Positions 43,329-52,859 of a stretch of DNA of 59,289 nt are shown here, piece after piece. Each line of letters begins with the position of its first letter. Positions within the stretch are counted from its first letter, which is position 1. The translations under genes and the position numbers were made by a program. Below the pieces are notes generated by a model. The model made no database searches, had not been told where the DNA came from, and was given only the letters and a program-made list of their open reading frames with translations. The stretch comes from an uncultured Akkermansia sp. (GTDB taxonomy: Bacteria; Verrucomicrobiota; Verrucomicrobiia; Verrucomicrobiales; Akkermansiaceae). Location of the stretch: contig CANQSS010000008.1 in NCBI GenBank assembly GCA_947626545.1, positions 1 through 59,289 of the forward strand. Reading direction: 5' to 3'.

Positions 43329-43510
43329 TCTCTTTTTGAAAGAGATGTCCAGTCTTAAATTTAAAACGCACTGAAAAAAAATAAATAGGGGAGAAGCAAA
43401 AAAAAGAAGCTATTATGGTTCACAAGTGATAAAGTTACGAATTGTGGATATAATCAGCTAATTATAAATATTTTATTGAAATAGAGACGTGTATCTCTTT
43501 CAAAAAGAGA
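43329..43510. promoter_or_regulatory. 18 bp inverted repeat enclosing 146 bp, possible invertible promoter
   Basis: TCTCTTTTTGAAAGAGAT (43329-43346) and its exact reverse complement ATCTCTTTCAAAAAGAGA (43493-43510). The enclosed AT-rich 146 bp contains TATAAT (43449-43454), directed toward the polysaccharide locus, with only a poor -35. Each arm is itself a near-palindrome (TCTCTTT/AAAGAGA) with an asymmetric centre (TTG versus CAA). Just beyond lies the hairpin GCTACGC-CCC-GCGTAGC (43514-43530). The rest of the 43002-43702 gap is AT-rich and otherwise blank. Confidence 0.5.
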
Positions 43511-43702
43511 TATGCTACGCCCCGCGTAGCGGCTACCGGGCATGGATAGCGGCACATTGCGCGGTACGGACGCAGGTCGGAAGGCCAAAATATTATATGA
43601 AACCAGATGTGAGAAATCATGACAGTCTCAGAAGAGAAGGCCTGTAACAATCAAATGGATTTCTTGGGAGCTCTGAAGCGCTTCTAAAAGGGAGGAGAGT
43701 GA

Positions 43703-44845
43703 ATGAATTTGATGAGCCAATTCTGCAATTTGCTCCCAATTCGTCGGGGGAAGGTCGTTTTCTTCAGCTTTACGGAAAGTTATGCTGACGCCCCGCGCGC
43801 TATTGCAGAAGAGATGCAACGCTGCAGAAGAAAAGCAAATTGTGTTTGGGTTGGCAGCAAGGCGCACAAACCGAATGGACTGCCGGAGAACCTCTGCATG
43901 GCTCACGGGAAGCACAGGATGTGCTATGAACTTTCTACTGCACACGTCATTGTGAGCAACACGCGCCTTGGCAAATATTGGGAGAAGGGGTTCCGTAAAA
44001 AGGCCGGGCAGATGTACATTCAGACCTGGCACGGCTCCTGCGGCATCAAGAAAATGGAAGGGGACATGCAGCACCCGCGTGAGGGCTATTTGCGTCGATC
44101 CCGGCTTGATTCGCAGCAAATCGATCTTCTCCTCTCCAACAGCCGGTGGCTCACACAGGTGTACCGTAACAGCTTTTTCTATGATGGGGAAATCTGTGAA
44201 TGCGGCTCCCCTCGCAATGATGTTCTTGTGCGTGGCACTGAGGAACGCGCGGCGGCAGTGCGGGCAGCCCTCGGATTGCCCTTGCAGAGCAAGCTGCTGC
44301 TTTATGCGCCTACATTCCGGGATGGCGAAGGAGCACCCGTCCCGCCTCTGCCTGATTGGACATGCCTGCGCTCGATTTTGGAGGAAAGGTTCGGCGGAGA
44401 ATGGAACATCCTCGTGCGTACACACCCTGGCCTGCCAAAGGCTCGCCGAAAGCAGCTTCCTGTCATCGCCGGGGAGCACGTACTTGACCTCTCCGCCTAT
44501 CCAGATATGGCAGACTTGTTGGCCGCTGCGGATGTGATGATCTCCGACTATTCTTCGAGCATCTACGACTACTTGCTCACGCGACGTCCGGGCCTTCTTT
44601 TTGTGCCGGATCGCGAGCAGTATGCTGAGAGTCGCGGGCTCTATTACCCGCTGGAACAAACACCCTTTCCCATCGCTGAGAACGAAATGGCTCTCGCCGA
44701 TGCCATCCGGCGCTTCGATACCACTTCTTATCGCGTGCGCGTGGGCGAATTCCTGCGCCAAAAAGGCTGTGTAGATGATGGGCACGCCGCCGAACGCGTG
44801 GCGGACATCATTGAGCAGCACCTCGGAAAGGAGGTGGCCGCATGA
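43703..44845 (+). CDS. CDP-glycerol glycerophosphotransferase family protein (TagB/TagF-like)
   Basis: 380 residues. Signatures of this family (PF04464): QTWHGSCGIKK near residue 110, CGSPRNDVL, LLYAPTFRDGE, VRTHPGLP and YPDMADLLAAADVMISDYSS before SIYDYLLTRRP. Enzymes of this group transfer glycerol- or ribitol-phosphate from CDP-linked donors onto wall or capsule polymers. It begins the locus after a GGGAGGAG ribosome site. A frame on the opposite strand (43628-44821) is equally long but is only a shadow. The 4 nt overlap with the next gene marks an operon. The exact polyol is inferred from the cytidylyltransferase downstream. Confidence 0.92.
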   Translation: MNLMSQFCNLLPIRRGKVVFFSFTESYADAPRAIAEEMQRCRRKANCVWVGSKAHKPNGLPENLCMAHGKHRMCYELSTAHVIVSNTRLGKYWEKGFRKKAGQMYIQTWHGSCGIKKMEGDMQHPREGYLRRSRLDSQQIDLLLSNSRWLTQVYRNSFFYDGEICECGSPRNDVLVRGTEERAAAVRAALGLPLQSKLLLYAPTFRDGEGAPVPPLPDWTCLRSILEERFGGEWNILVRTHPGLPKARRKQLPVIAGEHVLDLSAYPDMADLLAAADVMISDYSSSIYDYLLTRRPGLLFVPDREQYAESRGLYYPLEQTPFPIAENEMALADAIRRFDTTSYRVRVGEFLRQKGCVDDGHAAERVADIIEQHLGKEVAA

Positions 44846-46089
44846 AGCTTTCGTGGATAGAGCGACTGTTCTCGTTCAAGGACGTGGATCCGACTCACCG
44901 CCAGCTCTGCGTTCTTGGCGTACGGGTCAAGTTGCGGCGCCATGTTCAGGATATGGCATTTTACCATGATCACCCCATCGAGCCGCGAAAGGTTTTGTTT
45001 TATAGTGATTTCGGGGCCTGCCAGTGCAGTCCGAAATACATTGCGGAAGAGCTGCAGAAAAGAGGCTCTGATTGCGATCTCGTTTGGGTGGTGGAAAGCA
45101 ACATTCTGCACTACCTCCACAGTTTCCCGCGGGGCATCCGCCTCGTGATGCGCGGCACTGCAGAGGCCATGTACGAGCTGGCAACCGCGCGCGTTTGGGT
45201 CAAGAACGAACGTATGCTCAAAGAAGCTTGCCTCGGGTTGCGCAAACGCCCCGGGCAGGTTTATATCAACACTTGGCACGGCTCATTGGGTATCAAGAAA
45301 ACGGGAGGTCAGCGCGATGATTTGTCGAAACGCAGCAGGCAGCTCTCGGCCGTGTACGATGCGCAACTGGATTACCTCATTTCAAACGCGGCATACACTA
45401 CAAGATTTTACAGGGAAATGTTTTTCAGCCAGACGCCGAAAATCCTGGAGTACGGCTGTCCTCGCAACGATATTTTCTTCCGCCCCGCAGAAGAACAACA
45501 AATCATTCGGCTCAAGGTTTGCAAAGCGCTGGAGTTGGATCCCGCCAGGAAAATCCTTCTCTGGGCACCGACGATTCGCGAGGACAACGACCTGAGTTGC
45601 CTTTCTCTGGATACGAACTGCTCAGGTCCCTTGGCAGAACGCTTTGGCGGGGAGTGGAACTGCGTCGCACGCTTGCACCACTACGTCCTACGACAGCTCG
45701 CTGTCGCTCCTGATAAAAGCTGGCTTAACGCATCGCGCTACCCGGATATGCAGGAGCTGTTGGTAGCGGCGGATGCATTGGTAACGGATTATTCATCCTG
45801 CATCTATGACTTCCTGCTGACGCGGAGACCCGGCTTCATTTATGCACCAGATCGCAAGAAATATGAGGCAGGGCGGGGACTGTGCTACCCGCTTGCCGAA
45901 ACACCTTTTCCGGTTGCAGAGACCAATGAGCAATTCGTGCAGGCAATTCGTTCGTTTGATGAAGCTGCGTATCATACGCGGGTCGAGGCGTTTTTGCGTG
46001 GCAAAGGCAGCATAGATGACGGGCATGCATCCGCCCGCGTGGCAGGCCTAATCGAGGGCATCTTGGATGGAAAGGAGGTAGCGACATGA
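44842..46089 (+). CDS. CDP-glycerol glycerophosphotransferase family protein, second copy
   Basis: 415 residues, a clear paralogue of the upstream gene with all its motifs: NTWHGSLGIKK, YGCPRNDIF, ILLWAPTIRED, ARLHHYVLRQLAV and YPDMQELLVAADALVTDYSS before CIYDFLLTRRP. The His of VRTHPG is kept as ARLHH. The N-terminal ~70 residues differ from the first copy. Two such enzymes often work as primer and polymerase, or on two polyols, in teichoic-acid pathways; which applies here is unknown. It overlaps both neighbours by 4 nt. Confidence 0.92.
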   Translation: MKLSWIERLFSFKDVDPTHRQLCVLGVRVKLRRHVQDMAFYHDHPIEPRKVLFYSDFGACQCSPKYIAEELQKRGSDCDLVWVVESNILHYLHSFPRGIRLVMRGTAEAMYELATARVWVKNERMLKEACLGLRKRPGQVYINTWHGSLGIKKTGGQRDDLSKRSRQLSAVYDAQLDYLISNAAYTTRFYREMFFSQTPKILEYGCPRNDIFFRPAEEQQIIRLKVCKALELDPARKILLWAPTIREDNDLSCLSLDTNCSGPLAERFGGEWNCVARLHHYVLRQLAVAPDKSWLNASRYPDMQELLVAADALVTDYSSCIYDFLLTRRPGFIYAPDRKKYEAGRGLCYPLAETPFPVAETNEQFVQAIRSFDEAAYHTRVEAFLRGKGSIDDGHASARVAGLIEGILDGKEVAT

Positions 46090-47465
46090 AGACGTACGCC
46101 ATCGTCCTGGCCTCCGGCATAGCCCAACGGTTCAACCCTAGTGGACCACAGCTCAAGCAATTCGCCAAAGTTGCCGGGCGCACCCTGCTGGAGCACGTTA
46201 TTGATCTTTTCGAGCATAGCGAGGGTATCGACGAAATTTTCGTCGTGATTACCCCGGGCTATCGCGGAGCAGCTGAGACTATCCTGAAAGGGGGAGCCTA
46301 TAAGAAGGTGAGTCGACTCTTGGAGGGTGGAGCGACCCGCCGCGAAAGCTCCCGCATCGGCATTTCGGCCATTCCCGAGGAGGAAGCGCAAGTCGTTATC
46401 CACGATTGTGCGCGCCCTCTGCTCTCGGGTCGCATCGTCCGCGACTGTCTGGAGGCGTTGAAGAATTATGATGCCGTGGACGTTGCCATACCCACCGCTG
46501 ACACGATCATCCGCGTGAATGCCGGAGGATTCATCGAAGAGATTCCGGAGCGCTCGCATCTCATGCGCGGGCAGACACCGCAGTGTTTCAAGCTTTCACT
46601 CATCCGCCGGGCCCATGAACTGGCTGCTTCGGATGAGACCTACACGGATGATTGCGGGCTCGTTGTGCGCCACAAGCTGGCGCCTGTGTTCGTTGTAGCG
46701 GGCGAGCGCGCCAACATCAAGGTCACGTGGCCGGAAGACTTGCACCTGGCGGACAAATTTTTTCAGCTGCGCAGCATGGACGAACTGCCGGAAAACGACC
46801 AGGCTCTCGACCGTCTGCGCGATAAAGTCATTGTGGTGTTCGGTGGCACGAGCGGCATTGGCGAACGCATCGTTCAACAGGCGAGTGAGCAGGGAGCCGT
46901 CTGCATTCCCCTATCCCGTCGCACTGGGTGCAATATTGCCGACTACGCACAGGTGCAGGCTGCCCTGGCGACAGCCGCTCAGCAACACGGTCATATTGAC
47001 GCCATCATCAACTCCACTGGCATCCTGCGCATCGGCAAGCTCGCTGCGCGTGAGTTGGAAGATATTTTGGAGGAGCTTCGTGTGAATTACATAGGAGCTA
47101 TCCATATCAGCCGAGCGGCCATCTCCTATCTCAGAGAAACGCGAGGGTCGCTCATCCTCTTCACCAGCTCGTCCTATACGCGAGGGCGTGCGCTTTACGC
47201 CCCTTATTCATCGGCCAAGGCAGGCATCGTCAACCTTGTTCAGGCTCTCGCCGAGGAGCTTTATGATGAGGGGATACGGGTGAATGCACTCAACCCCGCC
47301 CGTACCGCCACGCCTATGCGGTATGCGGCTTTTGGTGAGGAAGAGCCCGCAACTTTGCTCAGCCCCCAGGAAGTTGCCCGCACCACCCTGCTCACGCTCG
47401 TTTCCGGCATTACCGGACAAGTGATCGACGTTGGCAATGAAGAAAAGATGGTTCCCATGCCATGA
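46086..47465 (+). CDS. Bifunctional cytidylyltransferase/SDR reductase (Bcs1/TarI-TarJ-like)
   Basis: 459 residues. The N-terminal ~235 are an IspD-family nucleotidyltransferase: ASGIAQRFNPSGPQLKQFAK, VVIHDCARPLLS, RGQTPQCFKL and ITWPEDL-like VTWPEDLHLA. The C-terminal half is an SDR: VVFGGTSGIGERI for NAD(P) and YAPYSSAKAG (YxxxK). The same order occurs in Haemophilus influenzae Bcs1, which makes CDP-ribitol from ribulose 5-phosphate. It probably supplies the donor used by the two transferases just upstream. It overlaps each neighbour by 4 nt. Confidence 0.88.
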   Translation: MKTYAIVLASGIAQRFNPSGPQLKQFAKVAGRTLLEHVIDLFEHSEGIDEIFVVITPGYRGAAETILKGGAYKKVSRLLEGGATRRESSRIGISAIPEEEAQVVIHDCARPLLSGRIVRDCLEALKNYDAVDVAIPTADTIIRVNAGGFIEEIPERSHLMRGQTPQCFKLSLIRRAHELAASDETYTDDCGLVVRHKLAPVFVVAGERANIKVTWPEDLHLADKFFQLRSMDELPENDQALDRLRDKVIVVFGGTSGIGERIVQQASEQGAVCIPLSRRTGCNIADYAQVQAALATAAQQHGHIDAIINSTGILRIGKLAARELEDILEELRVNYIGAIHISRAAISYLRETRGSLILFTSSSYTRGRALYAPYSSAKAGIVNLVQALAEELYDEGIRVNALNPARTATPMRYAAFGEEEPATLLSPQEVARTTLLTLVSGITGQVIDVGNEEKMVPMP

Positions 47466-48505
47466 GTACTCCTGACCTCAGAATTTTGGTTTGCTGCCAC
47501 AAGCCGTCAGAGCTTGTGACGGGCGGGGTGTACACACCCATCCATTGCGGACGAGCGGTCATGCAGGAGGTACACAAGGACGGGACGCTGAGCATGTCGG
47601 AGCGGCGCTGGTTGCTCGAACACTGCATCGGCGACGACACGGGGGATAATATTTCGGCAAAAAATCGTTCGTACAACGAGCTCACGGCTTACTATTGGGC
47701 GTGGAAGAATTATGAAAAGCTCGGGAATCCAGGCTATATCGGCTTTACCCACTACCGCCGCGGCTTCCTGCCCGGCGCTTCCCCGAAGGGAGGGTGCATT
47801 GCCCGCTTCTCCACCCTCAGTCCGGAGCTCCGCGCGCTCATTCTGGATACGGAGCGCCTCGACCTAGGGCAATATGAGCTCTACGCCCCGGAGCACACGC
47901 AAGCTTATCGTCTGAAGGTTGTGAATGGGCGCTACGATTGGACTCAGCGTCCGCCGGTCCCCTGTCGCGTGGTCGAGAAAAATCCGGGCAACATCGGGCT
48001 CCAGCAAACATTGGATTATGTGCAGGCGTATTACCCGTGTCATTCTGCGCATCTGCGCCGCTATCTGCGCGCCCGTCGAGCCTTTCAATGGAACATGGCC
48101 ATCTTTCATCGGGACATTTTTTTTGACTACGCCACCTATTTGTTCGATGTGCTGCAGTACGTTGAAAAACAAATCGATAGCAGATCCTTCAATACAGCGG
48201 ATCGACGCTTTCTTGCCTACTTGGGTGAACACCTTACCGGCTCGTTCATTTTCGAAATGCAACACCGCGTACGCACCAAGTTCCTACCTACTTTCTTCGT
48301 GTACAAAACGCAGCCGGGTTCGGCAGCCGCAGAAAAACAGTCGCCACCTCTCGCGAACACTCCCGCTGCAGCGCGGCGGCTTTTGCGTTTTCTGCAGCTC
48401 AAACGTTCGCTCACCTGGGGGCGCCGTCGCATTCACTACACAAAAAAAATCACCACTCTTGAAGGGCAAATGCTCCTCTTCCAACTTAACTCTTCTTCTC
48501 TCTGA
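47462..48505 (+). CDS. DUF4422 family protein, probable glycosyltransferase
   Basis: 347 residues. It has the DUF4422 pattern: ILVCCHKP at the start, then GDDTGDNISAKNRSYNELTA, YYWAWKNYEKLGNPGYIGFT and HYRRGF, followed by a YFMWNM-like FQWNMAIFHRDIFFDYATYL. Members are frequent in capsule and O-antigen loci and are treated as glycosyltransferases, although direct biochemistry is limited. It overlaps the bifunctional enzyme by 4 nt. The C-terminal ~60 residues are basic and variable. Confidence 0.85.
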   Translation: MSTPDLRILVCCHKPSELVTGGVYTPIHCGRAVMQEVHKDGTLSMSERRWLLEHCIGDDTGDNISAKNRSYNELTAYYWAWKNYEKLGNPGYIGFTHYRRGFLPGASPKGGCIARFSTLSPELRALILDTERLDLGQYELYAPEHTQAYRLKVVNGRYDWTQRPPVPCRVVEKNPGNIGLQQTLDYVQAYYPCHSAHLRRYLRARRAFQWNMAIFHRDIFFDYATYLFDVLQYVEKQIDSRSFNTADRRFLAYLGEHLTGSFIFEMQHRVRTKFLPTFFVYKTQPGSAAAEKQSPPLANTPAAARRLLRFLQLKRSLTWGRRRIHYTKKITTLEGQMLLFQLNSSSL

Positions 48506-48508
48506 TTC

Positions 48509-49471
48509 ATGACAACATCACTCATCACAGGAGGGACAGGTTTCCTCGGTTCAAACCTCTGCGCGCGGCTGTTGCGGGAAGGGCGGCGCGTGATCTGCCT
48601 GGACAACAACTACACCGGGCGCATGGAGAATATCGCGGAATTGCAGGGAAATGCGAACTTCCGCTTCGTGAAGCACGATGTGTGCGCTCCCTTCGACCCG
48701 GGCGAACAGCTAGATGAAATCTACAACCTAGCCTGTCCCGCCTCGCCCCCTGCATACCAGGGACGCCACTCCATCGACACCACCCGCACCTGCGTGTTGG
48801 GGGCCCTCCACATGCTGGAACTGGCCAAGGCGCATGGGGCGCGCATCCTGCAAGCGAGCACGTCGGAAGTGTACGGTGAACCGCTGGAGCATCCGCAGAA
48901 GGAAACCTACCGCGGCAATGTGAATCCCGTCGGCATTCGCTCCTGCTATGACGAGGGGAAACGCTGTGCCGAGAGCCTCTTCTTCGACTACCACCGCCAC
49001 GAGGGCGTCTCCATCCGCGTCATCCGCATTTTCAATACCTACGGCCCGAAGATGGATCCGAAGGACGGTCGCGTCGTGTCGAACTTCATCTGTCAGGCAT
49101 TGCGAGGAGAAGACATTACCATCTACGGCGACGGGAGTCAGACGCGCTCCTTCTGCTACGTGGACGACCTCATTGAGGGAATGGTGCGGATGATGGCGGT
49201 AGAGGATGAAACATTCACCGGGCCCGTGAACCTGGGCAATCCCGGGGAATTCACGATACGCGAGCTGGCGGACATTGTGCTCTCCAAGGTAGGAGGCGAT
49301 TCAAAACTTGTGCACTGTGAGTTGCCGTCGGATGACCCCACGCAGCGGAGACCGGATATTTCTCTTGCGCAAAGGGTGCTGGGCTGGAGTCCGCGGGTGA
49401 CGCTAGCTCAGGGGCTGGATACAACCATTCAATACTTCCAAAAGCAAATCACACAAATCAACAGACCATGA
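48509..49471 (+). CDS. uxs: UDP-glucuronate decarboxylase (UDP-xylose synthase)
   Basis: 320 residues, extended SDR. NAD motif [17 protein letters not shown], the Uxs signature [12 protein letters not shown], then [13 protein letters not shown], the catalytic SEVYGEP with [10 protein letters not shown] (YxxxK), and [10 protein letters not shown]. It converts UDP-glucuronate to UDP-xylose. Its substrate is the product of the next gene, which overlaps it by 4 nt. It starts 3 nt after the DUF4422 stop. Confidence 0.94.
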   Translation: MTTSLITGGTGFLGSNLCARLLREGRRVICLDNNYTGRMENIAELQGNANFRFVKHDVCAPFDPGEQLDEIYNLACPASPPAYQGRHSIDTTRTCVLGALHMLELAKAHGARILQASTSEVYGEPLEHPQKETYRGNVNPVGIRSCYDEGKRCAESLFFDYHRHEGVSIRVIRIFNTYGPKMDPKDGRVVSNFICQALRGEDITIYGDGSQTRSFCYVDDLIEGMVRMMAVEDETFTGPVNLGNPGEFTIRELADIVLSKVGGDSKLVHCELPSDDPTQRRPDISLAQRVLGWSPRVTLAQGLDTTIQYFQKQITQINRP

Positions 49472-50721
49472 AGGTAGCCATTATAGGAACAGGATACGTG
49501 GGACTCCCCACGGGAGCGGGACTGGCAAGCCTCGGGCACGATGTCACCTGCGTCGATTGCGACCGCGAGAAAGTAGAAAAGCTGCGCGCCGGTCAGGTGA
49601 CGCTCTTCGAGGAAGGTCTTGAAGAGTTGTTAAAATCAGGGCTGGAGAGCGGAAAACTCTCTTTCACAGATAACATGGCAGAGGGAGTACGTGGTACGCA
49701 GCTCATCCTGCTGGCGGTCGGAACTCCCCCGGATCGTCGAACCGGTCAGGCTGACTTGCGCTACCTGTTTGGAGCCGTGAAAGAGGTCGCTCCCTTCCTG
49801 CCTTCCGAAGCCGTTGTAGCCGTCAAATCCACGGTACCGGTCGGCACAGGGGATGAAGTGGAGAAGCGGATTCGTAAAACCAATCCGAAGGCGCGGGTCG
49901 AAGTGATTTCCCTGCCTGAATTCCTGCGCGAGGGCTACGCCGTGCATGACTTCTTCCACCCCGTACGCATCGTCGTGGGCACCCAATCACAAAAGGCTCG
50001 CGAACTCATCCAGGAGCTCTATGCCCCTCTCCCCAATGCGACCAGATTCCTCTTCGTGGCGAGGCGTTCCTCGGAGGCCATCAAGTACGCCTCTAACGCC
50101 TTTCTCGCGGTGAAGATCCATTACATCAACGAGATGGCAGACTTCTGCGAGGCAGCGGGAGCCAATATCCACGAGGTCGCGCAGGGTATGGGGCTGGATT
50201 CCCGCATCGGACCGGCGTTCCTCAAACCCGGTCCCGGCTACGGCGGCTCCTGCTTCCCGAAGGACACGAAAGCCATCGAACACATGGCGCGCAAGTTGGG
50301 GGTAGAGCTCTCGCTCATCCGTGCCGCCATCAAGGGAAACAAGAAACGCCGTGAGCACATGGCGCAGCGCATCCTGAAAGAGGTGGAAGATGTGCCCTCC
50401 CCGAAGATCGCCGTCTGGGGGCTGGCCTTCAAGGAAGGGACGGATGACTGCCGGGAAAGCCCCGCCGTGGAGATTGTGCAGTGCCTGGCGAGTCACCACG
50501 TGGACGTGTGCGTCTACGACCCGCAGGCGATGACGACGGCGCGGCGGATTCTGGGCGACACCGTCACCTACGCGCCAGACATGTACAGCGCAGCACAGGG
50601 AGCCGATGTGTTGGTCATCCTCACGGAATGGCCGCAGTTTGATGCGGCGGACTGGAAACGAGTGGCAAGCGGGCTGCGTTCGCGTCACATTTTAGACTTC
50701 CGCTTTTTCAAGAAAAGATGA
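49468..50721 (+). CDS. ugd: UDP-glucose 6-dehydrogenase
   Basis: 417 residues. The N-terminal Rossmann motif is [20 protein letters not shown], with [13 protein letters not shown] and [19 protein letters not shown] in the middle; the catalytic Cys lies in [15 protein letters not shown]. It oxidises UDP-glucose to UDP-glucuronate, the substrate of the decarboxylase upstream, so the two together make UDP-xylose. It overlaps both neighbours by 4 nt. Confidence 0.96.
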   Translation: MKVAIIGTGYVGLPTGAGLASLGHDVTCVDCDREKVEKLRAGQVTLFEEGLEELLKSGLESGKLSFTDNMAEGVRGTQLILLAVGTPPDRRTGQADLRYLFGAVKEVAPFLPSEAVVAVKSTVPVGTGDEVEKRIRKTNPKARVEVISLPEFLREGYAVHDFFHPVRIVVGTQSQKARELIQELYAPLPNATRFLFVARRSSEAIKYASNAFLAVKIHYINEMADFCEAAGANIHEVAQGMGLDSRIGPAFLKPGPGYGGSCFPKDTKAIEHMARKLGVELSLIRAAIKGNKKRREHMAQRILKEVEDVPSPKIAVWGLAFKEGTDDCRESPAVEIVQCLASHHVDVCVYDPQAMTTARRILGDTVTYAPDMYSAAQGADVLVILTEWPQFDAADWKRVASGLRSRHILDFRFFKKR

Positions 50722-51704
50722 AAACAGACACTAAACAAATTCTGGTGATGGGAGGTGCGGGCTACATCGGCTCGCACACGGTACGCCATTTGCTGGATCG
50801 CGGTTACGGTGTGGTAGTGGCCGACAACCTGATCTATGGGCACCGCGAGGCGGTGGATCCCCGCGCGGCATTTGAAAAGGCCGACCTGCTGGAGCCGGAG
50901 AGTCTGAAAGCTCTCTTTGAAAAGTACGATATCAACGCCGTGGTACACTTCGCTGCCTTTGCTTACGTGGGCGAGAGCGTCACCAAACCTGCCAAGTACT
51001 ACCGCAACAACGTGGTCGGTACGCTCAACTTGCTGGATGCGATGCTGGAGCATGGGGTGAAGAAGATCGTCTTCTCCTCCACCTGCGCCACCTACGGGGA
51101 GCCGCGCTACACGCCCATCGATGAAAAACACGCGCAGAATCCCATCAACCCCTACGGGCGCAGCAAGCTCATGGTGGAGCAGATTTTTTCGGACTACGAA
51201 CGCGCCCATGGTCTTCAACACATCGCCCTTCGCTACTTCAACGCCGCCGGCGCTGCTGAGGACGGCAGCATCGGTGAGGCGCACGACCCGGAGACGCACC
51301 TGATTCCTCTGGTGCTGCAAGCCATCGCCGGCAAGCGGGATTGCATCCGCGTGTTCGGCAGTGACTACGACACGCCGGACGGCTCCTGCATCCGTGACTA
51401 CATCCACGTGGAGGATCTGGCAGAGGCGCACCGCCTCGCGCTGGAGAAGCTGGATGACTACTCCGGCTGCATCAACCTCGGCACGGGCTGCGGCACAAGT
51501 GTACTGGAGCTGATCCACGCCGCCGAGGAGGTATGCGGCAGGTCCTGTCCCATGGAATTGACGGAGCGTCGTCCCGGGGATCCCGCACGGCTCTATGCCA
51601 ACAATGCCGCCGCGCGCGCTATCCTCGGCTGGCAACCGCGCCATACCGATATTCGTTCCATCCTTTCCACCGCTTGGCAGTGGGAGCAACACAGACGCTT
51701 TTAA
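50718..51704 (+). CDS. galE: UDP-glucose 4-epimerase
   Basis: 328 residues. NAD motif VMGGAGYIGSHTVRHLL, DNLIYGHREAV, the SSTCATYGEP and YGRSKLMVE pair (YxxxK), and RYFNAAGA: all GalE hallmarks. It interconverts UDP-glucose and UDP-galactose. Its product is the substrate of the mutase downstream, so it probably feeds galactofuranose synthesis. It overlaps ugd by 4 nt. An opposite-strand frame over the same region is a shadow. Confidence 0.95.
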   Translation: MKTDTKQILVMGGAGYIGSHTVRHLLDRGYGVVVADNLIYGHREAVDPRAAFEKADLLEPESLKALFEKYDINAVVHFAAFAYVGESVTKPAKYYRNNVVGTLNLLDAMLEHGVKKIVFSSTCATYGEPRYTPIDEKHAQNPINPYGRSKLMVEQIFSDYERAHGLQHIALRYFNAAGAAEDGSIGEAHDPETHLIPLVLQAIAGKRDCIRVFGSDYDTPDGSCIRDYIHVEDLAEAHRLALEKLDDYSGCINLGTGCGTSVLELIHAAEEVCGRSCPMELTERRPGDPARLYANNAAARAILGWQPRHTDIRSILSTAWQWEQHRRF

Positions 51705-51713
51705 ATTTCAAGC

Positions 51714-52853
51714 ATGAGTACTTCGAGAAAAGAACACGTGAAGAACCTTGTGGTGGGCTGCGGCCTGTCCGGCATGGTCGTGGCGGAGCGCATCGCCTCG
51801 CAACTCGGCGAGCCCGTGCTCATCATTGACAAACGCGCTCACATCGGCGGCAATATCTACGATGAAAGGGATCCCAAAACGGGAGTGACGGTGCATCAAT
51901 ACGGACCTCACGTGTTTCACACCAACAGCAGGGAAGTGTGGGATTACCTGGGCCGCTTCACCGAGTGGCATCCTTTCATGTACCGGGTGAAGGCAGTGGT
52001 GGATGGCACGGAGGTGCCGGTGCCCTTCAACTTGGATTCGCTGCATGCGCTCTTCCCACGCACGATGGCGACTCGCATCGAGGAGAAGTTGATCGCATCC
52101 TTCGGATTCAACACGGATGTACCCATCCTCAAGCTGCGCGAGACGAAGGATGAGGATTTGCATCTGCTGGCGGATTTTATCTACGAGAAGGTGTTTGCCG
52201 GGTACACGATGAAGCAGTGGGGGCTGACGGCGGAGCAGCTTGACGCCTCTGTGAGTGGACGCGTACTGGTACGGGTCGGACGGGATGATCGCTACTTCCG
52301 CGACACCTACCAGGCGATTCCCGCCGAGGGCTACACCGCCATGGCGCGGCGGATGGTCTCCCATCCACTCATAGAAGTGCGCCTCAACACGAATTGGTCG
52401 GATGTGAAGGAGGCGATTTCCTATGACCGCCTTTTCTTCACAGGACCGATCGACGAATTCTTCGACTACGAATTCGGGGCGCTCCCCTACCGCAGCCTGG
52501 ACCTTCAATTCCGCAACTTGCCGCGAGAGTTCGCGCAGTCCGGTCCGCAGATCAACTTCCCTTGCAACTACAACTTCACCCGCAGTGTGGAGTACAAGTA
52601 CTACCTGGACGAGAAAACGCCTCACACCACCATTTCTCGCGAGTACCCCTGCGCCTACTCTCCGGGCGAGAACGAACCCTACTACCCCATCCCATCCTCC
52701 GAAAACGCCGCTCTCTACGAGCGATACGCCCAACTCGCATCATCCCTCCCCAACACCCACTTCCTCGGACGCCTCGCCACCTACCGCTACCTCAACATGG
52801 ATCAGACGGTGGAGGAAGCACTCAAGTTTTTTATTAAATCATTACATATCTAG
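51714..52853 (+). CDS. glf: UDP-galactopyranose mutase
   Basis: 379 residues. FAD motif NLVVGCGLSGMVVAERIA, then IIDKRAHIGGNIYDE and the active-site loop GVTVHQYGPHVFHTN, all typical of bacterial Glf; FCNYNFTRSVEYKYY-like PCNYNFTRSVEYKYYLDE is in the C-terminal half. It converts UDP-galactopyranose to UDP-galactofuranose, implying Galf in the polymer. The last ~25 nt turn sharply AT-rich, and this continues into the next genes. Confidence 0.96.
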   Translation: MSTSRKEHVKNLVVGCGLSGMVVAERIASQLGEPVLIIDKRAHIGGNIYDERDPKTGVTVHQYGPHVFHTNSREVWDYLGRFTEWHPFMYRVKAVVDGTEVPVPFNLDSLHALFPRTMATRIEEKLIASFGFNTDVPILKLRETKDEDLHLLADFIYEKVFAGYTMKQWGLTAEQLDASVSGRVLVRVGRDDRYFRDTYQAIPAEGYTAMARRMVSHPLIEVRLNTNWSDVKEAISYDRLFFTGPIDEFFDYEFGALPYRSLDLQFRNLPREFAQSGPQINFPCNYNFTRSVEYKYYLDEKTPHTTISREYPCAYSPGENEPYYPIPSSENAALYERYAQLASSLPNTHFLGRLATYRYLNMDQTVEEALKFFIKSLHI

Positions 52854-52859
52854 GAAATT

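Noticed and set aside
43628..44821. 397-codon open frame on the minus strand
   Set aside because: It lies opposite a protein with all CDP-glycerol glycerophosphotransferase motifs; long antisense frames are common in GC-rich genes.
50685..51692. 335-codon minus-strand frame
   Set aside because: Shadow of galE, whose NAD and catalytic motifs are clear on the plus strand.
51708..52733. 341-codon minus-strand frame
   Set aside because: Shadow of glf, which has complete FAD-binding and active-site motifs.
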